In this document: one piece after another, positions 52,171 to 61,408 of the stretch
Layout: each line of letters begins with the position of its first letter
Position numbering within the stretch: the first letter of the stretch is position 1
Assembly (NCBI GenBank): GCA_001464195.1
Contig: LNEY01000027.1
Location: 25,984 to 89,983 of the forward strand
Direction of reading: 5' to 3'
DNA from: Burkholderiales bacterium Ga0077547
GTDB lineage: Bacteria; Pseudomonadota; Gammaproteobacteria; Burkholderiales; Burkholderiaceae_C
Length of the DNA stretch: 64,000 bases
Made by a program: the position numbers and the translations under genes
The notes under the pieces: model-generated
The model's input: only the letters and a program-made list of their open reading frames with translations
Told to the model about the DNA's origin: nothing
Databases searched by the model: none

Positions 52171-53129
52171 ACTACAGACACAACCCGCAGCTCAACAAGC
52201 ACGGTGAGCTGATCCACCTGCTGTCGATCGAAGGCTTGCCGCGGGCATTGATTCACCAGATTCTCGACACCGCTGGCACCTTTCTCAGCGTCAACGACCG
52301 CGAGGTCAAGAAGGTCCCGTTGCTGCGCGGCAAGAGCGTGTTCAACCTGTTCTTCGAGAACAGCACCCGCACCCGCACCACCTTCGAGATCGCGGCCAAG
52401 CGGCTTTCTGCCGACGTCATCAACCTCGACATCGCCCGCTCAAGCGCCGCCAAAGGCGAGAGCCTGCTCGACACCATCGCGAACCTGTCTGCGATGCACG
52501 CCGACATGTTTGTCGTGCGCCACAGCGAGAGCGGCGCGCCGTACCTGATCGCGCAGCATTGCGCGCCGCATGTCCATGTCGTGAACGCGGGCGACGGCCG
52601 CCACGCGCACCCGACACAGGGGCTGCTCGACATGTACACAATCCGCCACTTCAAGAAGGACTTCACCAACCTGACGGTGGCCATCGTCGGCGACATCGTC
52701 CACTCGCGGGTGGCGCGCTCCGACATCCACGCGCTGACCACACTCGGCGTGCCCGAGGTTCGCGCAGTCGGGCCAAAGACGCTGGTGCCCGGCGACCTGC
52801 GCGAGATGGGTGTGCGGGTGTGCCACGACATGGCAGAAGGCATCCGCGGTGCCGACGTGATCATCATGCTGCGGCTGCAGAACGAGCGGATGAGCGGCGC
52901 GATGCTGCCGAGCGCGGGTGAGTTTTTCAAGAACTACGGGCTGACGCAGGAGAAGCTCGCACTCGCCAAACCCGATTGCATCGTGATGCACCCCGGGCCG
53001 ATCAACCGCGGCGTCGAGATCGATTCCAGCGTGGCCGACGGCGCGCAGAGCGTGATCCTGCCGCAGGTGACCTTCGGCATCGCCGTGCGGATGGCGGTGA
53101 TGTCGACGATCGCTGGGAATTCCGCATGA
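52167..53129 (+). CDS. pyrB: Aspartate carbamoyltransferase catalytic subunit
   Basis: [50 protein letters not shown]. Confidence 0.96.
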   Translation: MNYRHNPQLNKHGELIHLLSIEGLPRALIHQILDTAGTFLSVNDREVKKVPLLRGKSVFNLFFENSTRTRTTFEIAAKRLSADVINLDIARSSAAKGESLLDTIANLSAMHADMFVVRHSESGAPYLIAQHCAPHVHVVNAGDGRHAHPTQGLLDMYTIRHFKKDFTNLTVAIVGDIVHSRVARSDIHALTTLGVPEVRAVGPKTLVPGDLREMGVRVCHDMAEGIRGADVIIMLRLQNERMSGAMLPSAGEFFKNYGLTQEKLALAKPDCIVMHPGPINRGVEIDSSVADGAQSVILPQVTFGIAVRMAVMSTIAGNSA

Positions 53130-53157
53130 GTACGAAGTTGGCTATTTCGAGCTGCCG

Positions 53158-53532
53158 ATGAAAGAGCTGAATATTCGCGAACCGGCGTTGCTGATCCGGA
53201 TTGCTGCGCTGTATCGACCAAACCTCACAGATGAGGAGCTGTATGAGGCGACTCGTGGAGTTTGGCGTCTTGGCGAGCGGAAAAATCGAGTCGATCTCGC
53301 TTTCTCCGTTGCGGAGGGGCACGTACTGGATGTCTTTTCTATTTGTGGTTGGCATCCAGCCGGGTCAACGTCGTACCGGACTAGGCCCCATAAAGATGTC
53401 AACATAAATGGCCGATGGGAGTTCGTCGGTGTGCGCGCACCGGACGACTTGCGTGACCAATATCTTGGTGGGTCGGTTCGACACTACTGGAAGCAGGGCG
53501 CATCAAATCCAGTTCTATACATCAACGCATAG
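53158..53532 (+). CDS. Hypothetical protein in lower-GC insert between pyrB and pyrC'
   Basis: 124 aa; conserved-looking LLIRIAALYRPNLTDEELYEATRGVWRLG ... GWHPAGSTSY ... WEFVGVRAPDDLRDQYLGGSVRHYWKQGASNPVLYINA; visibly more AT-rich codons than flanks. Confidence 0.7.
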   Translation: MKELNIREPALLIRIAALYRPNLTDEELYEATRGVWRLGERKNRVDLAFSVAEGHVLDVFSICGWHPAGSTSYRTRPHKDVNINGRWEFVGVRAPDDLRDQYLGGSVRHYWKQGASNPVLYINA

Positions 53533-53574
53533 CTTGAATATGAGCTTAGGACTTGTTCAACAAGCAGGTGGACC

Positions 53575-53937
53575 ATGCCCAGTTTTTTAAAAACCGTTGG
53601 TGTTCTATTTTTTGCAATTGCCCTTTCTGGTTGTGGACCGTCGCCGGCAAAGGTTGGTGAAATGACCGTGCTGTCTATGCAGCAGAAGTTCAGCTCAGAC
53701 CCTCAGTTGAAGGAGCTCAAGATATCCATCGAGCAAGTCCAAGTCGTCAAAGACGGCGAGAACCGCTATCAAGGGATTGCTCGCGTTCGTCATGACGGCG
53801 ACTTGCACGAAGTGCCAGTTCAGGTGACTGCGGACGGAGACGCCGTTATCTGGAAGACCGATCCGGGCGCTTTTCTTTTTGTCGCTCAAAAAGAACTACG
53901 CAAAGCAATGCAGCAGACGACTCCATCCGAGCAATGA
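53575..53937 (+). CDS. Hypothetical small lipoprotein in the same insert
   Basis: MPSFLKTVGVLFFAIALSGCGPSPAKV lipobox (LSGC), 120 aa. Confidence 0.75.
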   Translation: MPSFLKTVGVLFFAIALSGCGPSPAKVGEMTVLSMQQKFSSDPQLKELKISIEQVQVVKDGENRYQGIARVRHDGDLHEVPVQVTADGDAVIWKTDPGAFLFVAQKELRKAMQQTTPSEQ

Positions 53938-53962
53938 AAATGCAATATTCGGCCAGTTGACT

Positions 53963-55258
53963 ATGAAGCTGCTCATAACCAACGGCCGCGTGATCGATCC
54001 CGCCTCGGGCCGCGACGAGCGTGCCGACGTGGCGATCGCCGCCGGGCGCATCGTCACCATCGGCCCCGTCAGCCCCGACTTCAAGCCCAGCCGCACCATC
54101 GACGCCAGCGGGCTCGTGGTGGCGCCGGGCCTGGTCGATCTGGCCGTGCGTCTGCGTGAGCCTGGGCATGAACATGAGGGCATGCTCGAGTCGGAGATAG
54201 CTGCCGCGGTCGCGGGCGGCGTCACCAGTCTGGTTTGCCTTCCCGACACCGATCCGCCGCTCGACGAGCCGGGCCTGGTCGAGATGCTGAAGTTCCGCGC
54301 GCGCAACCTGAACCAGTCGCATCTGTATCCGCTCGGCGCGCTGACCCGCGGCCTGGGCGGCGAGGTGCTGACCGAGATGGCTGAGCTGACCGAGGCCGGC
54401 TGCGTGGGCTTCTCGCATGCCGAGGTGGCGTTGAAAGACACGCTGGTGCTGCACCGCGCGCTGCAGTACGCGTCGACCTTCGGCTACACGACCTGGCTGC
54501 GCGCGCAGGACGGTTACCTCGGCAACGGCGTCGCCGCCAAGGGTGCACTGGCCACCCGGATGGGGCTGACCGGCGTGCCGGTGATCGCCGAAACGATTGC
54601 GCTGAACACCTTGTTCGAGCTGGTGCGGGACACCCGCGCGCGGGTGCACATCTGCCGACTGAGCAGCGCGGCCGGTGTCGACCTGGTGCGTCGTGCGAAG
54701 GCTGAAGGGCTGCCGATCACCTGTGATGTCAGCATCAACCACCTGCACCTGACCGACATCGACATCGGCTACTTCAATGCCGCGATGCGGCTCGTGCCGC
54801 CGCTGCGCCAGGTGCGCGACCGCGATGCGCTGCGGGCGGCGCTGGCCGATGGCACGATCGACGCGCTGGTCAGCGACCACACGCCAGTCGACGAGGACGC
54901 CAAGACGCTCCCGTTCGCCGAGGCCGAGCCGGGCGCCACCGGGCTCGAGTTGCTGCTGGCGCTGGCGCTCAAGTGGGGCGAGCAATCCGGCCACGACCTC
55001 GCGCGCACGCTCGCCACCATCACCATTGCGCCGGTGCGCGTGCTGGGCGATGCGCTGGGCTCGCTGGCGTCGAGCGCCGGGCAACTGGTCGAAGGCGGGG
55101 TGGCCGATGTCTGCGTGTTCGACCCCGCCGCGTACTGGCAAGTGACGCCTCAGGCGCTGAAAAGCCAGGGCAAACACACGCCCTTCTCAGGGCACGAGTT
55201 GCCAGGCCGGGTGAAGTGCACGCTGGTGTCGGGTCACGTGGCCTACGAAGCCGCTTGA
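53963..55258 (+). CDS. pyrC': Dihydroorotase-like protein, probably non-catalytic (PyrC'/PyrX type)
   Basis: ITNGRVIDPASGRDERADVAI, VVAPGLVDLAVRLREPGHEHEGMLESE: the HxH of catalytic DHOase (DLHVHLREPG) is replaced by AVR; downstream of pyrB. Confidence 0.88.
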   Translation: MKLLITNGRVIDPASGRDERADVAIAAGRIVTIGPVSPDFKPSRTIDASGLVVAPGLVDLAVRLREPGHEHEGMLESEIAAAVAGGVTSLVCLPDTDPPLDEPGLVEMLKFRARNLNQSHLYPLGALTRGLGGEVLTEMAELTEAGCVGFSHAEVALKDTLVLHRALQYASTFGYTTWLRAQDGYLGNGVAAKGALATRMGLTGVPVIAETIALNTLFELVRDTRARVHICRLSSAAGVDLVRRAKAEGLPITCDVSINHLHLTDIDIGYFNAAMRLVPPLRQVRDRDALRAALADGTIDALVSDHTPVDEDAKTLPFAEAEPGATGLELLLALALKWGEQSGHDLARTLATITIAPVRVLGDALGSLASSAGQLVEGGVADVCVFDPAAYWQVTPQALKSQGKHTPFSGHELPGRVKCTLVSGHVAYEAA

Positions 55259-55260
55259 GC

Positions 55261-56001
55261 GTGCGGCGGCTGCGTGCAGCGTATCGCCTGCTGCGTTGCG
55301 GGCTGCACATCGGGCTGGGTATCGCCATCTGCGCGCTGGTCTTCCCGTTCGTCGATGCCGCGCAGCGCATGGCACACGTGGGGCGCTGGAACCGACGCCT
55401 GCTCGAGTTGCTGGGCATCACCGTGCGCGCCAGCGGCCTCCCGAACGATGGCGCGACGTTGTTCATCGCCAACCATGTGTCTTGGCTCGACATCCCGGCC
55501 ATCATCTCGGTGCGTCCGATGCGCTTCGTGTCCAAGTCGGACGTGCGCGCCTGGCCGGTGATTGGCTGGCTGGTGGCCTGCGGCGGGACGCTGTTCATCG
55601 AGCGACGCAGCCGCCGCGATGCACAGCGTGTGGTGCACCTGCTGGCCCAGGCGCTACAAGACGGCGACCAGATCGCGATGTTTCCCGAAGGCACCACCAG
55701 CGACGGCCACGGCCTGCTGCCCTTTCACGCCAACCTGTTGCAGTCCGCGATCGCCGCCGAGGTGCCGATCCAGCCCATCTCGCTGCGCTTTTCAGACGCC
55801 AGCGAGCGCATCAGCTCGGCGGCCGCCTATGTCGGCGAGATGACGCTGATGCAGTCGCTGTGGGCGGTGGTGTCCGCCACCGACCTCACGGCTCATGTCG
55901 TGCTGTTGCCAGTGTTGCACCCACAGGGTTTGACGCGGCGCGAGCTGGCCGAGCGCTTGCGCGCAGACATCGCAGCACAGCTTGAACGCGGCGCTGGCTG
56001 A
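55261..56001 (+). CDS. plsC: 1-acyl-sn-glycerol-3-phosphate acyltransferase
   Basis: NHVSWLDIPAI (HX4D), MFPEGTTSDGHGLLPFHANLLQSA; GTG start assumed. Confidence 0.88.
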   Translation: MRRLRAAYRLLRCGLHIGLGIAICALVFPFVDAAQRMAHVGRWNRRLLELLGITVRASGLPNDGATLFIANHVSWLDIPAIISVRPMRFVSKSDVRAWPVIGWLVACGGTLFIERRSRRDAQRVVHLLAQALQDGDQIAMFPEGTTSDGHGLLPFHANLLQSAIAAEVPIQPISLRFSDASERISSAAAYVGEMTLMQSLWAVVSATDLTAHVVLLPVLHPQGLTRRELAERLRADIAAQLERGAG

Positions 56002-56020
56002 GGCGTGAAATGACCCGCTC

Positions 56021-56716
56021 TCAGTCGCTTGCGAGGAACCGCCGGCTGACCGGCCGGAAAGCGGCGTCCAGCTCGTAGACGATCGGTACGCCGTTTGGAA
56101 TTTCCAGGCCGATGATGTCGTCGTCGGAGATCTGGTCCAGGTGTTTCATCAGCGCGCGGATGCTGTTGCCATGCGCGGCCACGATCACGCGCTGGCCAGC
56201 CGCGATCGACGGCACGATGGTGTCATTCCAGTAGGGGAGCACGCGTTCCACGGTGTCCTTCAGGCATTCGGTCAGCGGCACCTCGCCGGGCTGCAAGCCG
56301 GCGTAGCGGCGGTCATTGCGTTCGCAGCGGGGGTCGGTGGGCTCCAGCGCGGGCGGTGGTGTGTCGTAGCTGCGCCGCCATTGCAACACCTGCGCGTCAC
56401 CGTACTTTGCAGCGGTGTCAGCCTTGTTGAGTCCTTCCAGCGCTCCGTAATGGCGTTCGTTCAAGCGCCAGGACTTGACCACCGGCAGCCAGGTGCGATC
56501 CAGCTGATCGAGCGTGTGCCACAGGGTCCACACCGCGCGCTTCAACACCGAGGTGTAGGCGATGTCGAAATCAAGGCCCTCCTCCTTGAGCCGGCGGCCC
56601 GCCGCACGCGCTTGCTCGACACCCAGCGGTGTCAGATCGACATCGACCCAGCCGGTGAAGCGGTTGTCCAGATTCCAGGTGGATTGCCCATGGCGGATCA
56701 GCACGAGTTGGGTCAT
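56021..56716 (-). CDS. gpmA: 2,3-bisphosphoglycerate-dependent phosphoglycerate mutase
   Basis: [67 protein letters not shown]. Confidence 0.97.
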   Translation of the reverse strand: MTQLVLIRHGQSTWNLDNRFTGWVDVDLTPLGVEQARAAGRRLKEEGLDFDIAYTSVLKRAVWTLWHTLDQLDRTWLPVVKSWRLNERHYGALEGLNKADTAAKYGDAQVLQWRRSYDTPPPALEPTDPRCERNDRRYAGLQPGEVPLTECLKDTVERVLPYWNDTIVPSIAAGQRVIVAAHGNSIRALMKHLDQISDDDIIGLEIPNGVPIVYELDAAFRPVSRRFLASD

Positions 56717-56829
56717 GGCGGGGCGACGGGTCGCATTCAAAAAAGAAAGGGAAAAAATCGATCTCGGGAAAACCCCCAAATTCTATAATCCGAGGCTTTG
56801 CGTTGGACCCCTCCTGACCGGACCGCTTC

Positions 56830-57240
56830 GTGACCTTCTTTCTCAACAATTGGTTTTTGTTCGCTGCCGCGTTGGTCTCGGGTGGCCTGTTGGCATGGCC
56901 GCTTCTGTCACGTCGTGCCGGAGCTGACAGCGTGACGCCGGCCGGAGCGGTGAATCTCATCAACCGTGAGCGGGGGGTGCTGATCGATGTCAGTGAGCCA
57001 GCCGAGTACCTCGCGGGTCACGCGGGTGGGGCCAAGAATGTGCCGTTCGGGACGCTCGAAACCTCGACCGATCTGCCAAAAAACAAGAGCATTCCACTGC
57101 TGCTGATGTGCCCGACCGGCGCTCGCGCCCATCGGGCAGCGGCCATCCTGCGCAAGCGCGGCTACGAGAAGGTCAGCCCGGTCGCCGGTGGCGTGGCGGC
57201 TTGGCGCGAGGCCAACCTCCCCATCGAGCGTTCCGCTTGA
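56830..57240 (+). CDS. Membrane-anchored rhodanese-like protein (YibN-like)
   Basis: N-terminal TM; LIDVSEPAEYLAGHAGGAKNVPFG; active-site-like LLMCPTGARAH; upstream of grxC-secB-gpsA. Confidence 0.92.
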   Translation: MTFFLNNWFLFAAALVSGGLLAWPLLSRRAGADSVTPAGAVNLINRERGVLIDVSEPAEYLAGHAGGAKNVPFGTLETSTDLPKNKSIPLLLMCPTGARAHRAAAILRKRGYEKVSPVAGGVAAWREANLPIERSA

Positions 57241-57271
57241 TGAACATTGCGTCTGGCGGCGCCCGACTGTC

Positions 57272-57553
57272 ATGAACCCGAATTCCTTCATCACCATGTA
57301 CACCACCGAGGTGTGCCCGTATTGCCTGCGAGCCAAGGCGCTGCTGAAGGCCCGCGGTGTGACCGAGATCGACGAAATCCGAGTGGACCGTGATCCGACA
57401 TCGCGCATCGCGATGATCGAGCGCACCGGACGTCGCACGGTGCCGCAGATCTTCATCGGGGGTGCCCACATTGGCGGCTGTGACGACCTGATCGCGCTCG
57501 ATCAACGCGGCGGGCTGCTGCCGCTGCTGCAGCCGCAAGCTGCACCGGACTGA
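57272..57553 (+). CDS. grxC: Glutaredoxin 3
   Basis: [17 protein letters not shown] (CPYC), [20 protein letters not shown]. Confidence 0.96.
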   Translation: MNPNSFITMYTTEVCPYCLRAKALLKARGVTEIDEIRVDRDPTSRIAMIERTGRRTVPQIFIGGAHIGGCDDLIALDQRGGLLPLLQPQAAPD

Positions 57554-57626
57554 CTCGAACGAGGCGTGCTCCCCCATAATCCGGCCCCCTAGCGGTCGCC
57601 GCTCCACCACCCACCAAGAGATTGCC

Positions 57627-58103
57627 ATGGCAGACGAAGACAACTCCCCGATGTTCCAGATTCAGCGCATCTACCTGAAGGATTTGTCGCTGGAACAGCC
57701 CAATTCGCCGGCGATCTTTCTGGATCAACAGCAGCCACAGGTCGAAATCAACATCGGCGTCGGCGCTGAAACCGTCGGCAAGGACAACTACGAAGCCACC
57801 GTGCGCGTGACCGTGACCGCCAAGGTCGGCGACAAGACCTTGTTCCTGCTGGAGGCCAAGCAGGCCGGCATCTTCGAGATCCGCAACATCCCGCAAGACC
57901 AACTGCAGCCGATCCTCAGCATCGCCTGCCCAGGCATCGTGTACCCGTACCTGCGCGCGATCGTCTCTGACATCTGCACCCGCGCAGGCTTCCCGCCGGT
58001 GACGCTGGCAGAGATCAACTTCCAGGCGATGTACGAAAGCCAGCGGTCCGCAGCTGCAGAAGCGGCGGCCAATGGCGCCGGCGGCAGCGCGCTCGTCAAC
58101 TGA
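57627..58103 (+). CDS. secB: Protein-export chaperone SecB
   Basis: [53 protein letters not shown]. Confidence 0.97.
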   Translation: MADEDNSPMFQIQRIYLKDLSLEQPNSPAIFLDQQQPQVEINIGVGAETVGKDNYEATVRVTVTAKVGDKTLFLLEAKQAGIFEIRNIPQDQLQPILSIACPGIVYPYLRAIVSDICTRAGFPPVTLAEINFQAMYESQRSAAAEAAANGAGGSALVN

Positions 58104-58137
58104 GCTTCAGCGTTTCCCGGCAGCTGAGCGGCACGCA

Positions 58138-59127
58138 GTGAAACTGAGCGTGCTCGGAGCAGGTGCCTGGGGCACCGCGCTGGCGATCAGTGCCAGCGCA
58201 CGTCATCCCACGCTGCTCTGGGCGCGTGACGCGGCGCAGGCCGAAGCCATGCGCCTGCAGCGGCGCAATGCGCGGTATCTCCCCACCGCCGATTTCCCGG
58301 CAGGCCTCCAGGTCACGCAGGATTTCGACGCGGCGGTCGCATATGCGAGTGGTGGCCTGCTGATCGTGGCCACGCCGATGTCCGGACTCGCTGCGGTCTT
58401 GAGCGCCTTGCCGCCCGGCGCTCAGGCGCCAGGCCTGTACTGGCTGTGCAAGGGCTTCCAGGAAGGCACCGGCCTGCTGGGGCACGAGTTGGCCCAGCAG
58501 CTCTGGCCGCAAGGACGCGTGGGTGTGCTGTCGGGCCCGAGCTTCGCGCAGGAGGTCGCCGCAGGCCAACCGACCGCACTGGTCGCAGCCAGTCACGATG
58601 TCCATTTGAGAGAGCAAGCGGTCGCGGCATTGCACAGCGACAACCTGCGCATCTACACGTCAGATGATCCGGTGGGTGTCGAGGTGGGCGGCGCGGTGAA
58701 GAACGTGATGGCCATCGCCACCGGGCTGGCGGACGGTCTGCAACTGGGCTTCAACGCCCGCGCCGCGTTGATCACCCGCGGGCTGGCCGAGATGGTGAGA
58801 CTGGGCGTGGCGCTCGGCGCCCGTGCGGACACGTTCATGGGTCTGAGTGGGCTGGGGGATCTGGTGCTCACCGCAACCGGCGATCTGTCGCGCAATCGCA
58901 CCGTGGGCCTGCGGCTGGCGCAAGGGCAGCCGCTGGCTCAAATCGTCGCGGACCTCGGGCATGTGGCCGAAGGCGTGCTGAGCGCATCCACGGTCTTGAA
59001 GCGCGCACAGATACTGGGTGTCGAGATGCCGATCACCGCTGCCGTGGTCGATGTGCTTGAGGGGCAGTCGACCCCGCATCAAGGCGTTGAGCGATTGATG
59101 GGCCGCGGCCCGCGCCCTGAGCGCTGA
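58138..59127 (+). CDS. gpsA: Glycerol-3-phosphate dehydrogenase [NAD(P)+]
   Basis: [72 protein letters not shown] start. Confidence 0.96.
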   Translation: MKLSVLGAGAWGTALAISASARHPTLLWARDAAQAEAMRLQRRNARYLPTADFPAGLQVTQDFDAAVAYASGGLLIVATPMSGLAAVLSALPPGAQAPGLYWLCKGFQEGTGLLGHELAQQLWPQGRVGVLSGPSFAQEVAAGQPTALVAASHDVHLREQAVAALHSDNLRIYTSDDPVGVEVGGAVKNVMAIATGLADGLQLGFNARAALITRGLAEMVRLGVALGARADTFMGLSGLGDLVLTATGDLSRNRTVGLRLAQGQPLAQIVADLGHVAEGVLSASTVLKRAQILGVEMPITAAVVDVLEGQSTPHQGVERLMGRGPRPER

Positions 59128-59141
59128 GATTCGCGCTCAGG
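59116..59141. terminator. Candidate bidirectional terminator overlapping the gpsA and trmL stop codons
   Basis: CCTGAGCGC (59116-59124) / GCGCTCAGG (59133-59141), 9-bp perfect stem, 8-nt loop; gpsA stop lies in the loop. Confidence 0.5.
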
Positions 59142-59607
59142 TGCCGCCGGCATAGCCGTTCTGGCGCCACGCCTCGAACACCGCGACCGCAACGGCATTG
59201 CTCAGGTTCAGACTGCGCTGCCCCGGCAGCAAGGGGAGTCGGACACGCCGGTCTTCGGCAAACGTATCCCGGAGCTCTGGTGGCAATCCGGCCGTTTCCG
59301 ACCCGAACACCAACCAGTCTCCAGCTCGCCAGGCGGCGGCAGCGAGTGTTTGTCGGCCGCGCGTCGTGAAGGCAAAACAGCGGGCGGGGTCGGGCTGCAT
59401 CGCCGTCAGGAACCGGTCCCAGGATGCATGGCGCCGCACTTGCGCATGCTCGTGGTAGTCGAGTCCGGCACGCTGCAGCAGCTTATCGTCCATCGAAAAC
59501 CCCAACGGCTCGATCAGGTGCAGAGCGCAACCCGTGTTGGCGGCCAGCCGGATCACATTGCCGGTATTCGGCGGAATCTCCGGGTGCACCAGAACGATGT
59601 TGAACAT
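59137..59607 (-). CDS. trmL: tRNA (cytidine/uridine-2'-O-)-methyltransferase TrmL (YibK)
   Basis: MFNIVLVHPEIPPNTGNVIRLAANTGCALHLIEPLGF, FGSETAGLP, RSLNLSNAVAVAVFEAWRQNGY. Confidence 0.96.
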   Translation of the reverse strand: MFNIVLVHPEIPPNTGNVIRLAANTGCALHLIEPLGFSMDDKLLQRAGLDYHEHAQVRRHASWDRFLTAMQPDPARCFAFTTRGRQTLAAAAWRAGDWLVFGSETAGLPPELRDTFAEDRRVRLPLLPGQRSLNLSNAVAVAVFEAWRQNGYAGGT

Positions 59608-59609
59608 CG

Positions 59610-60341
59610 TCAGTGCTCCGGGGGCGGCGTGCGGGCCACCACCCACACCTGCACCGACCGCGCGCCGGCGTCGAGCAGGACCTGACTCAGCTCACTCGCG
59701 GTGGCTTGTGTCGTCATCACATCGTCGACGAGGGCGACCCGGCGTCCGACGACTTCGGCGCGCCGGGTCGGTTCGACAGCGAATGCCCCGCGCACATTGG
59801 CCAGGCGACGATCGCGCGGTAGCGACAGCTGGTAGGGCGTCTCCCGAATGCGCAGCAGCACATTGGCATCGCTGTGGACCCCCAATCGCCGTGCACAGCG
59901 GCGGGCCAGCTCCCAGGATTGGTTGTAGCCGCGTTCGCGCCATCGGCGCGCGCTCAGCGGCACCGGCAGCAGGCAATCGGGCGCCTCGCCGATGTGTCGT
60001 TGGTACGCTGCGATCAGCAGGTCGCACAGCGCACCGCTCAGATCGAGCCCGCTGCGGTATTTGAAATCGCTGATCAGCTGGTCCCAGGGGTGGGTGTAGT
60101 CGACCGCAGCGATGGCCCTTTCAAAGTGCGGTGGCGTACTCAGGCAACCGCCGCAAAGCGCGACAGGGGCCACCAACCGGACGGCGCAGCGCTCGCATCG
60201 CTGGACTGGCGCTGCGAACCGGACCGTGCAGCTGTGGCAGATGCGCCCATGACCCCAGCCGTGGCAGACCGCGCACTGGCTGGGCCCGCGATGCCGCGAT
60301 GCCAGTCGCACCAGGCGTTGAAGTTCAGTCTGCACTTGCAC
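59610..60341 (-). CDS. comF: ComF-family phosphoribosyltransferase
   Basis: N-terminal Cys motifs CAVCHGWGHGRICHSC...CERCAVR, LLPVPLSARRWRERGYNQSWELAR, VALVDDVMTTQATASEL; GTG start. Confidence 0.93.
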   Translation of the reverse strand: MQVQTELQRLVRLASRHRGPSQCAVCHGWGHGRICHSCTVRFAAPVQRCERCAVRLVAPVALCGGCLSTPPHFERAIAAVDYTHPWDQLISDFKYRSGLDLSGALCDLLIAAYQRHIGEAPDCLLPVPLSARRWRERGYNQSWELARRCARRLGVHSDANVLLRIRETPYQLSLPRDRRLANVRGAFAVEPTRRAEVVGRRVALVDDVMTTQATASELSQVLLDAGARSVQVWVVARTPPPEH

Positions 60342-60361
60342 GCCGTCAATATACTGGCCCG

Positions 60362-61273
60362 ATGGGAGGCAGCAGCGAGGCAGTGCGATCGATCGATGAA
60401 GCGGCGGTCGCGGCCGTTCAGCGACGCTTGGCGCGGCTGACGCAGCCGCCGTGGCTGCATGTCGAGATCGCTGGGCGCATGGCCGAGCGGCTGTTGCTGT
60501 TCAAGACCGCGCCGTGCCGCATCATCGACTGGTCGTCGTTCCTCGGTGCGGGTGCGTCGAGGCTGATGACCACGTTCCCGGATGCCGCGGTGATGGCCAT
60601 CGAGCCCAGTCCAAGCCTGGTCGAGCGCAGCCGCGCGCAGTTGCGCTCGCCTTGGTGGACGCCCCGGCGCTGGACTGCGCCAGCGGCAGAGGTCATCCTG
60701 GAGTCGATGCCAGGGCCCGGTGACGCCCAGCTGGTGTGGGCCAACATGGTGCTTCATGGCGTCGCCGACCCCCCCGCGCTGATGCAGCGTTGGCAGCACC
60801 TGCTGGCGCCCGGCGGGTTCGTGATGTTTTCGTGCCTGGGGCCCGACACGGTGCGCGAGCTGACGTCGATCTACGCACAACTGCAGTGGCCCGCGCCGAC
60901 GATTGCGTTCGTGGACATGCACGACCTGGGCGACATGCTGGTGCACGCCGGTTTGGCGGATCCCGTGATGGACCAGGAGCGGCTGACGGTGCACTGGGAC
61001 AACGCCGAGGCGCTGTGCAGGGATCTGCGCTTGCTGGGTGGCAACGTGTCTCCGGATCGATATCCCGGCTTGCGCACGCCGCGTTGGCTGCATCAGATGC
61101 ACAACGCACTCGAAGCCTTGCGTGACCGCACAGGCCGCTATGCCCTGACATTCGAGATCGTCTACGGTCATGCCTTCAAGCGCGAGGCGGTGGCGAGCGC
61201 GCCCAAAGAGACCCAGGTTTCTCTCGAAGAAATGCGACGACTTTTGCCATCAGCCAAGAAGACCGTCGGTTGA
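60362..61273 (+). CDS. BioC-like SAM-dependent methyltransferase
   Basis: WANMVLHGVADPPALMQRWQHLLAPGGFVMFSCLGPDTVRELTSIYA, BioC-like motif; ATG 60362. Confidence 0.78.
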   Translation: MGGSSEAVRSIDEAAVAAVQRRLARLTQPPWLHVEIAGRMAERLLLFKTAPCRIIDWSSFLGAGASRLMTTFPDAAVMAIEPSPSLVERSRAQLRSPWWTPRRWTAPAAEVILESMPGPGDAQLVWANMVLHGVADPPALMQRWQHLLAPGGFVMFSCLGPDTVRELTSIYAQLQWPAPTIAFVDMHDLGDMLVHAGLADPVMDQERLTVHWDNAEALCRDLRLLGGNVSPDRYPGLRTPRWLHQMHNALEALRDRTGRYALTFEIVYGHAFKREAVASAPKETQVSLEEMRRLLPSAKKTVG

Positions 61274-61314
61274 GTACGGGCCTGAGGGTCGTATAAACTC
61301 TGCCCCACCTGATG

Positions 61315-61372
61315 GTCGAGGAACGCGTGCATGCACGCAGCGGCAGGCCGGACCTGTCCTCGACGGGCTTTT
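61315..61372 (+). terminator. Nested inverted repeats followed by T-rich tract (terminator or structured leader)
   Basis: GTCGAGG 61315-61321 pairs with CCTCGAC 61358-61364; inner perfect palindrome GCGTGCATGCACGC 61325-61338; then GGGCTTTTCTTGTCTT. Confidence 0.45.
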
Positions 61373-61408
61373 CTTGTCTTGCCCCAGTCACTGAGTTGTA
61401 ACTTCGAG

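Noticed and set aside
53552-53564. CTTGTTCAACAAG as part of an integron attC site
   Set aside because: Only a 13-nt interrupted palindrome; no paired R'/R'' boxes or integrase seen. May just be a small operator upstream of the lipoprotein.
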